64,000 nt of DNA from Streptomyces sp. Z26 (GTDB taxonomy: Bacteria > Actinomycetota > Actinomycetes > Streptomycetales > Streptomycetaceae), in NCBI RefSeq assembly GCF_003665095.1, contig NZ_RCHV01000002.1:5894501-5958500 (forward strand), written 5' to 3'. Below, piece after piece: positions 50,931-60,800 of this stretch. The position numbers and the translations under genes are program-made. The notes beneath the pieces are model-generated. The model ran no database searches, had not been told where the DNA came from, and worked only from the letters and a program-made list of their open reading frames with translations. Position 1 is the first letter of the stretch, and every line of letters starts with the position of its first letter.

Positions 50931-52011
50931 CGGGTGGTACGACCCGCCCCGCGTCGCCGCCGAGCAGGGACTCCGCGACCAGCGCGGTGATCTCGTGCGG
51001 GCTGCCCGGCTCCACGGCGCTGGCCGCGTCCAGCCGGGCCAACTGCTCGTCGGTCAGGGTCAGTTCCAGCGCGGCCAGGCAGTCCGCCAACTGCTCCTCG
51101 CTGCGCGGCCCGAGGATCGGCACGTACGCCGTGGTGGCGCGGGCCGCGCGGGCGCGCAGCCAGGCGAGGGCCACACGGGTGGGCGGCACCCCGTACTCCT
51201 CCGCGACGGCGAGGACCTCGGTGACGACGGCGGCCACGCGGTCGGTGTCGTTCCGCGGGTGCCGCCGGTCCTCGCCGCTCACCCAACCGGCTTCCGTACG
51301 GCGGTACTTGCCCGTGAGCAACCCGCCGCCGAGCGGCGACCAGAGGGCGGCGCCGAGGCCGAGGGCCTCGGCCATGGGCAGCAGTTCGCGCTCGGCGGTG
51401 CGGTTGAGGAGGTTGTGCTCGGTCTGCACGCCGACCAGCGGCGCCCAGCCGCGCAGGTCCGCGAGGGTGGCGGCGCGGGAGACGCGCCAGGCGGGGAAGT
51501 TGGAGAGGCCCGCGTAGAGGATCTTGCCGCCGCGCACCAGGTGGTCGAGGCCGAGCATGATCTCCTCGGTGGGGGTCAGCGCGTCGGGGAAGTGCGCCCA
51601 GTACAGGTCGATGTGGTCCGTGCCGAGCCGCCGCAGGCTGTCCTCGACGGAACGGACCATGTTCTTACGGCTGTTGCCGGTGTCCGAGACGCCGGGGCGG
51701 GTGGAGGCGCTGTTGGTGTACTTCGTGGACAGCACGAAGTGGTCCCGGTCGGCTGCCACGAACTCGCCCACGAGCCGTTCGGCCTCCCCGAACTGCGCGC
51801 TGTCCGCCGTGTCCACGAACGTGCCGCCCGCCTCCGCGAACCGGTCGAACACCCGCCGCGCCTCGGCCCGTTCGGCGCCGTCGCCGCGTCTGCCCCACAG
51901 CAGCCGCTTCGCGTCCGGGCCGGAGCCCGTGCCCGCGCCGAAGTTGGAGGTGCCGAGCGCGAACTCGGACACGCGCAGTCCGGTGCGCCGCCCGAAGGCC
52001 GTGTACCGCAT
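50914..52011 (-). CDS. Aldo/keto reductase
   Basis: This 365-residue NADPH-dependent reductase starts at ATG 52011 behind GGGGAGGACC. AKR motifs are LGTSNFGAGTGSG, the catalytic-region GGTFVDTADSAQFGEAERLV (D and the Tyr position replaced by Phe), STKYTNS with the catalytic Lys, IDLYWAHFPD and the cofactor-binding ILGPRSEEQLADCLAAL near the C-terminus. The usual active-site Tyr in D-T-A-x-x-Y-G is Phe here, which may alter catalysis. It lies after the ATP-grasp gene on the minus strand, 100 bases away, inside the putative cluster. Confidence 0.88.
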   Translation of the reverse strand: MRYTAFGRRTGLRVSEFALGTSNFGAGTGSGPDAKRLLWGRRGDGAERAEARRVFDRFAEAGGTFVDTADSAQFGEAERLVGEFVAADRDHFVLSTKYTNSASTRPGVSDTGNSRKNMVRSVEDSLRRLGTDHIDLYWAHFPDALTPTEEIMLGLDHLVRGGKILYAGLSNFPAWRVSRAATLADLRGWAPLVGVQTEHNLLNRTAERELLPMAEALGLGAALWSPLGGGLLTGKYRRTEAGWVSGEDRRHPRNDTDRVAAVVTEVLAVAEEYGVPPTRVALAWLRARAARATTAYVPILGPRSEEQLADCLAALELTLTDEQLARLDAASAVEPGSPHEITALVAESLLGGDAGRVVPPVTPVP

Positions 52012-52111
52012 GGTCCTCCCCGCTGCCTGTCCCGTACGCGCACCCGTCGGCGTACGCGATCCCGTGCCGTGCCGTGCCGTGCCTGTCGCCGCGTCGTGTC
52101 CGGCGCCCGTC

Positions 52112-53017
52112 TCACGTGCCCGCCCGCGCCGCCGCCTCCGTCCTCTCCTCCACCCAGTCGAACACCCCGTCCAGCACCTGCCGGTGCTGCGCGCGGCCGA
52201 GGATGCTGAGGAAGCCGGGCACCTCGTTGACCTCCAGGATCTGGTAGCCGCCCGCGTGCGGGAGGATGTCCAGGCCCGCCAGGGTGAGGCCGAGCGCCCG
52301 GGTGGCGCGGACGGCCAGGTCCACCAGCTCGTCGGGCGCGTCCAGCCGTTCGAACGTGGCGCCCTCCAGCGTCTTGCAGCGCCAGGAGCCGGGCCGGGGC
52401 AGCTTGAGGATGTTGATCGGGGTGGCCTCGCCCGCGACCGTGATGCGGTACTCACCGCCGGACGTCGGGTAGTACGGCTGGCACAGCAGCCGGGGCGTCC
52501 GCGACAGCAACTCCGCCACCAGGCCCTTCTCGGCGGGGAAGTCGGCGATCCGCTCCACGTCCGTACCGGCGTAGCCGTGCGAGGGCTTGACGATCACGGT
52601 GCCCCACTCGGCGCACGCGGCGCCCACCTCGTCCACCGAACCGACCGAGCGGACCGGGGGAGTGGGCAGCCCCGCCTGGGCCAGCCGCTGCGCGGTGAGG
52701 AACTTGCTGCTCGCCGTCTGCCACGCGTCGGCGGGCGCGAAGACGGGGACGCCGGGCAGGGAGCTGAGCATGCGCATGCGCTCGACGCGTTCCTGCCCGT
52801 CCGGGCCGAAGACGCGGGAACGGTTGAGGAACGCGTCGAAAGAGGCGGCCCGTTCGCCTTTCAGCATCACCTCGACGCCGTCGCGTCCCGGCGCGTACCC
52901 GACTTCGTCGAGCGTCGCGAAAGTCATTTCGTGGCCGCGTTCCCGACCGTGTTCCACCAGACTGAATCCGTCCGGGTCGATCCCGGAGTAGTCCCACCCG
53001 AGCAGGCCGATCTTCAC
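52112..53017 (-). CDS. RimK/LysX-like ATP-grasp ligase
   Basis: This 301-residue protein starts at ATG 53017. ATP-grasp features are TASSKFLTAQRLAQAGLPTP, WGTVIVKPSHGYAGTDVERI (ATP-binding Lys) and the metal-binding end GYQILEVNEVPGFLSI with E and N. It belongs to the RimK/LysX group, which joins an amino acid to a carboxylate, in LysX onto the amino-group carrier protein LysW. No carrier with the LysW-type C-terminus is visible in the window. It probably makes an amide or peptide bond in the pathway. It is divergent from the AMP-ligase operon. Confidence 0.85.
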   Translation of the reverse strand: MKIGLLGWDYSGIDPDGFSLVEHGRERGHEMTFATLDEVGYAPGRDGVEVMLKGERAASFDAFLNRSRVFGPDGQERVERMRMLSSLPGVPVFAPADAWQTASSKFLTAQRLAQAGLPTPPVRSVGSVDEVGAACAEWGTVIVKPSHGYAGTDVERIADFPAEKGLVAELLSRTPRLLCQPYYPTSGGEYRITVAGEATPINILKLPRPGSWRCKTLEGATFERLDAPDELVDLAVRATRALGLTLAGLDILPHAGGYQILEVNEVPGFLSILGRAQHRQVLDGVFDWVEERTEAAARAGT

Positions 53018-53355
53018 AGCGCCTCCAGAGACGTTCTCGCCGCCGGGCGCGAACCGGTGGCGATGGCGCAGCCTCGCCCTGTGGAGACTGGCTTGTCAAG
53101 AGGCGGAAAAGGCTTCAGGAAAAGTGTCATTAAGCTGCCAGGAGCGTCAATAACCGGGCCGCCGCGTTCCGTTACGAGTGCTCTCCGTGTGGTCGTCATC
53201 GACGAATCCGGGGTGTATCCGGACGCCTTCCCACCACTTCATTTCCGACCCCTGTCGCGACCTTCCGTCATCCTCTAGGCTCTGCTGCCGGATTCGCGCT
53301 CAAGTGCGGCAGGCATGTGCGGCAGGCAAGTGCGCGAGGCTCACGAGAGGCAGCG
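53018..53355. promoter_or_regulatory. Divergent control region in the middle of the cluster
   Basis: This 338-base gap is AT-richer than its surroundings. On the minus strand, TTGACG (53150-53145) and ACACTT (53127-53122), 17 bases apart, form a possible promoter for the ATP-grasp gene. On the plus strand, TAGGCT (about 53276-53281) is a -10-like box, also seen before the 47856 gene. Three tandem 13-mers follow (53304-53316 GTGCGGCAGGCAT, 53317-53329 GTGCGGCAGGCAA, 53330-53342 diverged). No gene is seen. Confidence 0.5.
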
Positions 53356-55017
53356 GTGCGTATGTGGGAGACGCTGGTCAGGCCGGAAGCGGACCGGGCC
53401 GCCGGGTTCCACGCCGGGGGATGGTGGCGGAATGCGACGTTCCTCGACGACCTGGCGGACGCCGCGCGGGAACGCCCCGACCACCCGGCGGTCATCGCGT
53501 ACGAGGGACGGCGGCTCGCCCGCACCCTCACCTACGCCCAACTGGACCGGCTCGTCACCCGGTTCGCCGCCGCCCTCACCGAACTCGGCGTCGGCCCCGG
53601 CGACGACGTCGCCGCCTACCTGCCGAACCGCTGGCAGCTCACCCCGCTCTACCTCGCCTGCCACCGCGTCGGCGCCGTCGTCACCCCCGTCATCCCGGTG
53701 CTCGACGTGCGCGAACTGTCGTACGTGCTGCGCACCGCCCGTTCCAAGGTGTGCGTCACCGTAGACCGGATCGGCGACGCCGACTACGGCGCCCGCCTCG
53801 CCGAGGCCGCCCCCGACACCCTCGCCCACCGGCTGGTCATCGGGGACGCGGCGGCCAGCGGGGCGGTCGACTTCGACGAGTTCTTCGTCCGCACCCCCTG
53901 GGAGGAGACGCACACCGTCGACCCGTCGGCCGCGCTCGGCCCCGACGACCCGGCGCTGCTGCTCTACACCTCCGGCACCACCGGCCGCATGAAGGGCGTG
54001 GTGCACAGCCAGAACACGCTGTACGCGTCCGTGCTCGCGGTCAGCGGCCCGCACCGGCTCACCGCCGACGACGTCGTCTCCATCCCCAACTTCCACACCC
54101 ACATGGCCGGTCTGGCCTACGCCTGCTACATGCCGCTGCTGCTCGGCGCGACCGACGTCGTGCAGGACGCCAACACGGACATGGAACTGCTCCTCGACCT
54201 CGTCGCCACCCACCGTGTCACCTGGGCGTACGCCTCACCCGCGTACCTCGTCGGGATGCTGGAGGCGCAGCGGAAGCAGCCGCGCGACACCTCCAGCGTG
54301 GCGCAGGTCGTGTCCGGGTCGGCGCCGATCCAGCCGAGCCTCATCACCGACATGCGCCAGGTCTTCGACCTGCCCGTACGCGCCCTGTGGGGCATGACGG
54401 AGAACGGCGCCGTCACCGTCACCCGGGCCGACGACCCCGAGGGCTGGGCGGGGCACAGCGACGGCCGCGCCGAGCCGTCCATGGAACTCCGCGTCGACGC
54501 GCCGCCCGGTGCCGACGAGGGGCGGCTGCTGGTGCGCGGCGCCTCGCAGTGCCTCGGCTACCTCGGCCAGCGCGACGTGTACGAGGCGTGCCTCGACGCG
54601 GACGGCTGGTTCGACACCAGCGACCTCGCCCGCGACGACGGCCGCGGCGGCATCCGGATCACCGGCCGCACCTCCGACCAGATCACCCGCGCCAGCGGCA
54701 TGAAGGTGTCCACGCTCGACGTCGAGTCGGTGCTGACCCGGCACCCGGGAGTACGGGAGGTGGCCCTCGTCGGCTACCCCGACCCGCGCGTGCCCAGCGC
54801 CGAACTCGTCTGCGCCGTCGTCGTGTACGACGGCGAGCCGCCCACCCTGGAGGAGCTGCACGCGCACCTCGCCGGGGAACGCGTGGCGCGCACGCTGTGG
54901 CCGGACCGGCTCCAGTTCATGTGGCAGCTGCCGAAGAACTCGCTGGGCAAGGTGCTCCGGACGCCGCTGCGGGAGCGTCTGGAGACCGAGTTCGCCGAGG
55001 GCGCCCCGCACACATGA
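53356..55017 (+). CDS. AMP-dependent acyl-CoA synthetase/ligase
   Basis: This 553-residue protein starts at GTG 53356, 6 bases after GAGAGG (ATG 53362 is an alternative). ANL-superfamily motifs in order are LLLYTSGTTGRMKGVVHSQN near residue 200, WGMTENGAVTVT near 345, DGWFDTSDLARDDG near 415 and the C-terminal Lys in PKNSLGKVLRTPL. It adenylates a carboxylic acid and passes it to CoA or another acceptor. The substrate is unknown. It begins the main plus-strand operon, and its stop overlaps the MFS start (ATGA). Confidence 0.9.
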   Translation: MRMWETLVRPEADRAAGFHAGGWWRNATFLDDLADAARERPDHPAVIAYEGRRLARTLTYAQLDRLVTRFAAALTELGVGPGDDVAAYLPNRWQLTPLYLACHRVGAVVTPVIPVLDVRELSYVLRTARSKVCVTVDRIGDADYGARLAEAAPDTLAHRLVIGDAAASGAVDFDEFFVRTPWEETHTVDPSAALGPDDPALLLYTSGTTGRMKGVVHSQNTLYASVLAVSGPHRLTADDVVSIPNFHTHMAGLAYACYMPLLLGATDVVQDANTDMELLLDLVATHRVTWAYASPAYLVGMLEAQRKQPRDTSSVAQVVSGSAPIQPSLITDMRQVFDLPVRALWGMTENGAVTVTRADDPEGWAGHSDGRAEPSMELRVDAPPGADEGRLLVRGASQCLGYLGQRDVYEACLDADGWFDTSDLARDDGRGGIRITGRTSDQITRASGMKVSTLDVESVLTRHPGVREVALVGYPDPRVPSAELVCAVVVYDGEPPTLEELHAHLAGERVARTLWPDRLQFMWQLPKNSLGKVLRTPLRERLETEFAEGAPHT

Positions 55018-56525
55018 CGGCCTCCTCGCAGCCGGCGGCGGAGTCCGCGGCACCGGGCCCGTCCACCGGGGGCGCGGGCCGACGGCGTGCCGTGGCGCTC
55101 GCCGTGCTCTCCGCCGCGCAGCTGATGTTCCTGCTGGACGCGACCATCGTGAACGTGGCGCTGCCCGCCGTGCAGCGCTCCCTGGAGCTGTCCGGCTCCG
55201 ACCTGGAGTGGGTCGTCGCGTCGTACTCGATCGCGTTCGGCGGCCTGCTGCTGCTCGGCGGGCGCCTCGGTGACCTCCTCGGGCGGCGCCGCGTGTTCCT
55301 CGCCGGGCTGCTGCTGTTCACCGTGGCGTCGCTGCTCGGCGGCCTGGCGCAGGAGCCGTGGCTGCTCGTGGCGTGCCGTACGGCGCAGGGCGTCGGCGCC
55401 GCCGCCGCGTCCCCGGCGGCGCTGGCGCTGATCACGGTGACCTTCCCGGAGGGACCGGAACGGGAACGGGCCGTCGGCTGGTACACGGCGGTGGCCACCG
55501 CGGGCGGCGGCGTCGGGCTGCTCGCGGGCGGCCTGGTCACGGCGTACGCGTCGTGGCGCTGGGTGATGTTCGTCAACGTGCCGCTGGGCGTCCTGCTGCT
55601 CGCCGCCACGCCTCGCGTCCTGCCCGAAACCCCGCGCAGGCGCGGCGCGTTCGACACGGCGGGCGCCCTCACCGGCACGCTCGCGGCCCTGCTGCTGGTC
55701 GGCGCGCTGATCAACGGGTCAGGGGAGGACGGCAGTTGGACGGCGCCGCCCGTGCTCGCCGGGCTCGGCGGCGCGGCCGTGCTGCTGCCCGCGTTCGTCC
55801 TGGCCGAGCGGCGCGGCGCCCGACCACTGGTGCCGCTGCGGCTGTTCGCGGACCGCGCGCGGCTGGGCACGTACGCGACGCTGGCGCTGATCAGCACCGC
55901 GATGTTCGGCGTCTTCTTCTTCCTGACGCTGTTCCTGCAACGCGTCTGGGGCTACAGCGCCCTGGACACCGCGCTCGTCTACCTCCCGCTGACCTGCCTG
56001 CTCGTCGCCGGTGCCCGCTACGCCGCGCCGCTCGCCGCCGCGTTCGGCGCGCGCCGCCTGGTCTGCGCAGGGCTGCTGGTCGCCGCCGCCGGGATGCTGT
56101 GGCTCTCCGGCATCGACGGTTCCGGCGGCTGGGCCACCGGCATGTTCGTGCCGAGCGTCCTGGTGTACGCCGGACTCGGCGTCACCGGCGTGCCGTTGAC
56201 GCTGGCCGCGCTGGCGGGAGTACGGGAGGAGGACTCCGGCGCCGCGTCCGGGCTGTTCAGCATGGCCCGGCAGATCGGCGGCGCCACCGGGCTCGCCGTG
56301 CTCGGCACCGTCGTCTGGTCGACGGTGCGCGCGGCGGACGGTACGGGTGGCGCGGACGCCACCGGCGGCGCGGAGGCGGCGCTCGCCGACGGCATCGGGC
56401 GCGGCCTGGTGGCCGCCACCGTCGTCACCCTCCTCGCGCTGCTCGTCGCGGCCGTCACCATGCCCGGCCGCCGGGCCGTGGCGGCCGCCGCCACGGGCAC
56501 GGCCGCGCCACCGGGGAGACGGTGA
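55014..56525 (+). CDS. MFS exporter (DHA2, EmrB/QacA-like)
   Basis: This 503-residue, 14-segment transporter has DATIVNVALPAVQRSLELSG in the first loop, LGGRLGDLLGRRRVF as motif A and VGWYTAVATAGGGVGLLAGG as motif C-like. These are typical of drug:H+ antiporters used for export and self-resistance in biosynthetic clusters. ATG 55014 is coupled to the AMP ligase, and the next gene starts 5 bases after its stop, so it belongs to the same operon. It probably exports the cluster product. Confidence 0.92.
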   Translation: MTASSQPAAESAAPGPSTGGAGRRRAVALAVLSAAQLMFLLDATIVNVALPAVQRSLELSGSDLEWVVASYSIAFGGLLLLGGRLGDLLGRRRVFLAGLLLFTVASLLGGLAQEPWLLVACRTAQGVGAAAASPAALALITVTFPEGPERERAVGWYTAVATAGGGVGLLAGGLVTAYASWRWVMFVNVPLGVLLLAATPRVLPETPRRRGAFDTAGALTGTLAALLLVGALINGSGEDGSWTAPPVLAGLGGAAVLLPAFVLAERRGARPLVPLRLFADRARLGTYATLALISTAMFGVFFFLTLFLQRVWGYSALDTALVYLPLTCLLVAGARYAAPLAAAFGARRLVCAGLLVAAAGMLWLSGIDGSGGWATGMFVPSVLVYAGLGVTGVPLTLAALAGVREEDSGAASGLFSMARQIGGATGLAVLGTVVWSTVRAADGTGGADATGGAEAALADGIGRGLVAATVVTLLALLVAAVTMPGRRAVAAAATGTAAPPGRR

Positions 56526-56529
56526 ACGG

Positions 56530-57849
56530 ATGGGCGGCACGGGGGAGTTGCGGGAGTTCCTGGTCGTGGGCGGCGGTATCGCCGGGGCCTCGGCGGGCTG
56601 GCACCTGGCGCGCGCCGGGCACCGCGTCACGCTGCTGGAGGCCGAACGCGCCGTGGGCGCGCACGCCACGGGGCGTTCGTCGGCGCTGTTCTCCGAGTAC
56701 TTCGGGAACGCCGCCGTACGCGCCCTGACCCGCGCCTCCCGCGCCTTCTACGCCACGCCGCCGCCCGGCTTCACCGGCACCGCCCTGCTCGCCCCGCGCG
56801 GGGTGCTCGCCCTCGAAACCCCCGGCACCGAGGCGGAGTTCGAGGCCGCGCGCGCGTCCGGCGCGGACGCGCCCGAACCCGCCGTCGAGGTCGACGCCGT
56901 ACGCGCGCGGGAGCTGTGCCCGGCGCTGCGCCCCGACGCGTTCCGCCGCGCGCTCCACAAGCCGGGCGCCCGCGACATCGACGTGGACGCCGCCCACCAG
57001 GGCTTCCTCCGTGGGGTGCGCGCGGCGGGCGGCGCCGTTGTCACCGGCGCCCGCGTCGTCGCGCTGGCGCGACGCGGCGGCCGGTGGCACGCGACGGCGG
57101 CCGGGCCGCGCGGGCGCGCGGCCGGGGGCGGCGAACCGGCGGGCGCCGTACGGGAGTTCACCGCCGACGCGGTGGTGAACGCCGCCGGGGCCTGGGCCGA
57201 CGAGGTCGCCGCCCTGGCCGGGGCGGGCCCCGCCGGGCTGGTGCCGCGCCGCCGTACGGCCGTGCTGGTCGCCGTACCGGAGATCGGCGGCGCCACGGGA
57301 GCCGGTACGGGCGGGGGTCCGCCCGGGGGTGCGTCCGGCGCCCCGCGCGGCGGCCCCCGCTCCGGCTTCCCGCCCGCCGCCGTCGCCCGCTGGCCCCTGG
57401 TCACCGACGTGGCCGACACCTTCTACGCCAAGCCCGAGTCCGGCGGCCTGCTGCTCTCCCCGGCGGACGCGGCGCCCGCCCCGCCCGGGGACGCCCGCCC
57501 CGACGACCTCGACGTGGCCCTCGCCGTCGCCCGCTTCGAGGCCGTGACCACCCTGCGCTTCCACGGCGTCCGCGCCCGCTGGGCCGGGCTCCGCACCTCC
57601 ACCGCCGACGACACCCCCGTCATCGGCCCGGACCCCGAGGTGCCCGGCCTCCACTGGCTCGCCGGACTCGGCGGCTACGGCATCCAGACCGCGCCGGCGG
57701 CGGGCGCGCTCCTCGCCGCACGCGCCACCGGGGGCGGACCGCCCCACGGGCGCGACCCCGCTGACCCGGGCACCACCCCGCCCGGCGCGGCGCTCCCGTA
57801 CCCACGCCACACCCGGACACCAGGGGAGAGTACGCAGACATGTCGGTAG
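56530..57849 (+). CDS. FAD-dependent oxidoreductase (DAO / glycine oxidase family)
   Basis: This 439-residue protein starts at ATG 56530. The dinucleotide-binding motif is FLVVGGGIAGASAGWHLARA (residues 10-29), followed by GRSSALFSEYFGN; NAAGAWADEVAALAG and WLAGLGGYGIQTAPAAGALL near the C-terminus complete the DAO pattern. It should oxidise an amine or amino acid carbon. A disordered Pro/Gly-rich tail of about 40 residues (about 400-439) follows the folded part. It overlaps the next gene by 10 bases. Confidence 0.88.
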   Translation: MGGTGELREFLVVGGGIAGASAGWHLARAGHRVTLLEAERAVGAHATGRSSALFSEYFGNAAVRALTRASRAFYATPPPGFTGTALLAPRGVLALETPGTEAEFEAARASGADAPEPAVEVDAVRARELCPALRPDAFRRALHKPGARDIDVDAAHQGFLRGVRAAGGAVVTGARVVALARRGGRWHATAAGPRGRAAGGGEPAGAVREFTADAVVNAAGAWADEVAALAGAGPAGLVPRRRTAVLVAVPEIGGATGAGTGGGPPGGASGAPRGGPRSGFPPAAVARWPLVTDVADTFYAKPESGGLLLSPADAAPAPPGDARPDDLDVALAVARFEAVTTLRFHGVRARWAGLRTSTADDTPVIGPDPEVPGLHWLAGLGGYGIQTAPAAGALLAARATGGGPPHGRDPADPGTTPPGAALPYPRHTRTPGESTQTCR

Positions 57850-60800
57850 CGACCTGGCAGTTCACCGGCGGCCGCGTCGACCACGGCCCGTACCGGCCGG
57901 TGGCCGCCCTCATCGAGCGGCAGACGGACCTGACCCCGGACCGGCCCGCGCTGACGCATCCCGGGGAGGGCGGCGGAGCCGGTACGACCCTCACGTACGC
58001 CGAGTTCGACGGCCTCGCCAACGGGCTGGCCGCCGAGCTGGCCGCCCGGGGTGTCGGCGCCGGTTCGGTGGTGCCCGTGGTGACGGGCAACAGCCTCGAA
58101 CTGCCGCTGTGCATGGTCGCGTCGCTCAAGGTCGGCGCCGCCTTCACCCTCTGCGACCCGGCCTGGCCCGAGGAGCGGCTGCGGGCCGTGCTGTCCGGCG
58201 CGCCGCTGGTCCTCGCGGCCCGCCCGCTGCCGTACGCCGCCCGCCCTGCGCTGGTGGTGGCGGCGGGCGCGGTCGAGCCGCGCACCGTACGGCCCGGGGC
58301 CGCGCCCGGACCGGACGCGCCCGCGTACGGAGTGTTCACCTCCGGCAGCACCGGCACGCCCAAGTGCGCGCTGAACACGCACGGCGGGTTGGCCAACCGG
58401 CTGCGGTTCATGTCCCGTTGGTTCCGGGCGACCGGCGACGAGGTGGTGCTCCAGAACAGCAGGCACACGTTCGACTCCGCGATCTGGCAGCTGCTGTGGC
58501 CGCTCACCACCGGGGGCCGCGCCGTCGTACCCGAACAGGGCGAGTTCCTCGACCTGGAGCGCACCGTGGCGGCGATCCACCGCCACCGGGTCACCGTCAC
58601 GGACTTCGTACCGGCGATCCTCGGCATGCTCGTCGCGCTGCTGGAGGCCGAACCCGCCGCCCTCGACCGGATCCGCTCCCTGCGGCACCTCGTCGTCGGC
58701 GGCGAGGAGATCATCCCGCACGCCGTGCACCGGCTGCGGGAGATGCTGCCGGGGCTGGAGATCACCAACGGCTACGGGCCGTCCGAGACCGCCATCGGCA
58801 TGGTCTTCCACCGCGTCACCGGCACGGAGGGCGACCACATCCCGCTGGGCCGCCCCATCGACAACTGCTACGCCGTCATCGCCTCCGACGACCTGGGCCC
58901 GCTCCCCGCCGGGTCGGTCGGGGAGATACTCGTCGGCGGCGCCTGCCTCGGCGCCGGATACCTCGGCGACCCGGAGCGCACCGCCGAGGTGTTCGTGCCG
59001 AACCCCGTACCCGGCGTCCCCGGCGACCGGCTGTACCGCACCGGGGACCTCGGCTGGTACGACGCGGACGGCCTGTTGCGCTTCTCCGGGCGCCGCGACC
59101 GGCAGGCGCAGGTGGACGGCGTACGGATCGAACTGGCCGAGGTCGAGACCGCCGCCGAGAGCCGGGCGGGCGTCGTCCAGGCCAAGGCGCTGACGCTGCG
59201 GCGCGGCGGCCGTACCCGCCTGGTCCTCGCCGCGTCCGCCGAGGGGAACCTCGCGCCCGCCGCGCTCCGCGCCCACCTGGCGTCCGTGCTGCCGCGCCTC
59301 CAGGTGCCCTGGCAGTGCTTCGTCCTCCCGTCGCTCCCGCTGTCCGACAACGGCAAGGTCGACCTGCGCGAACTGCGGCGCCTCGTCGAGGAGAAGCTCG
59401 CCGCCGACGCCACCCGCCGTGCCCCACCGGCCCCGGCGGACGCCTCCCCGGCGGCGCGGATCGCGTACGAGATGGGGGCCGTCCTCGACCTGCCCGGCTT
59501 CGGCACCGGCGACGACTTCCTCGCCCGTGGCGGCGACTCGCTGGCCGCCGTGGCCGCCGCCATCCGCATCGGCCGGGTGACGGGCACCGGTGTCGGCATG
59601 TCCGACCTGTACCGGCACCGCACGCCCGCCGCGCTCGCCGCCGCCCTCCTGGAACGGCCCGCCGCCCACGGCGACGCCGCCGCCGAACGGGCCGCGCTGG
59701 AACGGGACTCCGCGCTCCCCGCCGAACTGGCGGCGCTCGCCGCCGGGGCCCGCCGCGCGGACGACGACCCGCGCACCCCGCCGTACGCGATGCCGGAGAC
59801 CGTCCTCGTCACCGGCGCCACCGGCTTCGTCGGCGCCCGCGCCGTGCACCGGCTGCTCTCCGCCACGGGCGTCCGCGTCGTGTGCCTCGTACGGGCCCGC
59901 GACGACGACCACGCCCGGCACCGCGTGCTGCGCGTGCTCCGCGCGCAGGGCCTGTGGCGGGAGGCGTGGGCCGACCGGTTGGCGGCCGTCGGCGGCGACC
60001 TCGCGGCCCGCGACTTCGGCTGGCGGCGGCCGGTGTGGGAGGCGTACGCCCGCTCCTGCGACGCCGTCCTGCACGCGGGCGCCCTCGTCAACTTCCTCCT
60101 GGACTACGACGCGCACCGCCCCGCCAACGTGCTGGGCACCGCCGAGGTGCTGCGCTTCGCCCTCGCCGTACGGCCCAAGCACCTGCACCACGTCTCCACC
60201 CTCGGCGTCCTCGACCGGCACGCGGAGCACACCGGGCAGCGCCTCGACGAGGACGCCGATCCGGCGGCGGCCACCGTGCCCGCCAGCGGCTACAGCCGGT
60301 CGAAGTGGGTCGCGGAACGGCTGCTCGCCGCCGCCCGGCGGCTGGGCGCGCCCGTCACCGTGCACCGCCTCGGGGAGATGATGCCCGCCGCCGACAACGG
60401 CGTCCCCAACGAGAAGGCGCTGACGCACCTGCTGCTGACCGCGTTCGTACGGCTCGGCGTACGCCCCGACGTGCCCATGCCGTCGGACTGGACGCCTGTG
60501 GACGAGGCGGCCGCGCGGCTCGTCGCCGCCCTGGGCGAACCCCCGACGGGCGCCGTCTACCACGTGTACCGGCCCGGCAGCGTCGACTTCGCCGCCGTGG
60601 ACGTGGGCGCGGGCCCCCGGCGGGTGCCCTGCGGAGACTTCCTGGCCGCCGTACGCGCCGGGGCCGAGGGCGCGGCCGGAGGCGGGACCGACCCGTCGGC
60701 CGCCGCGCTGCACGCCCTGCTGGCGGAGCTGCCGCCCACCGGGCCCGGCGGCCTCCCCGACCTGCGGCGGCTGCTCGCGGACAACCCGGCGCTGTTCACC

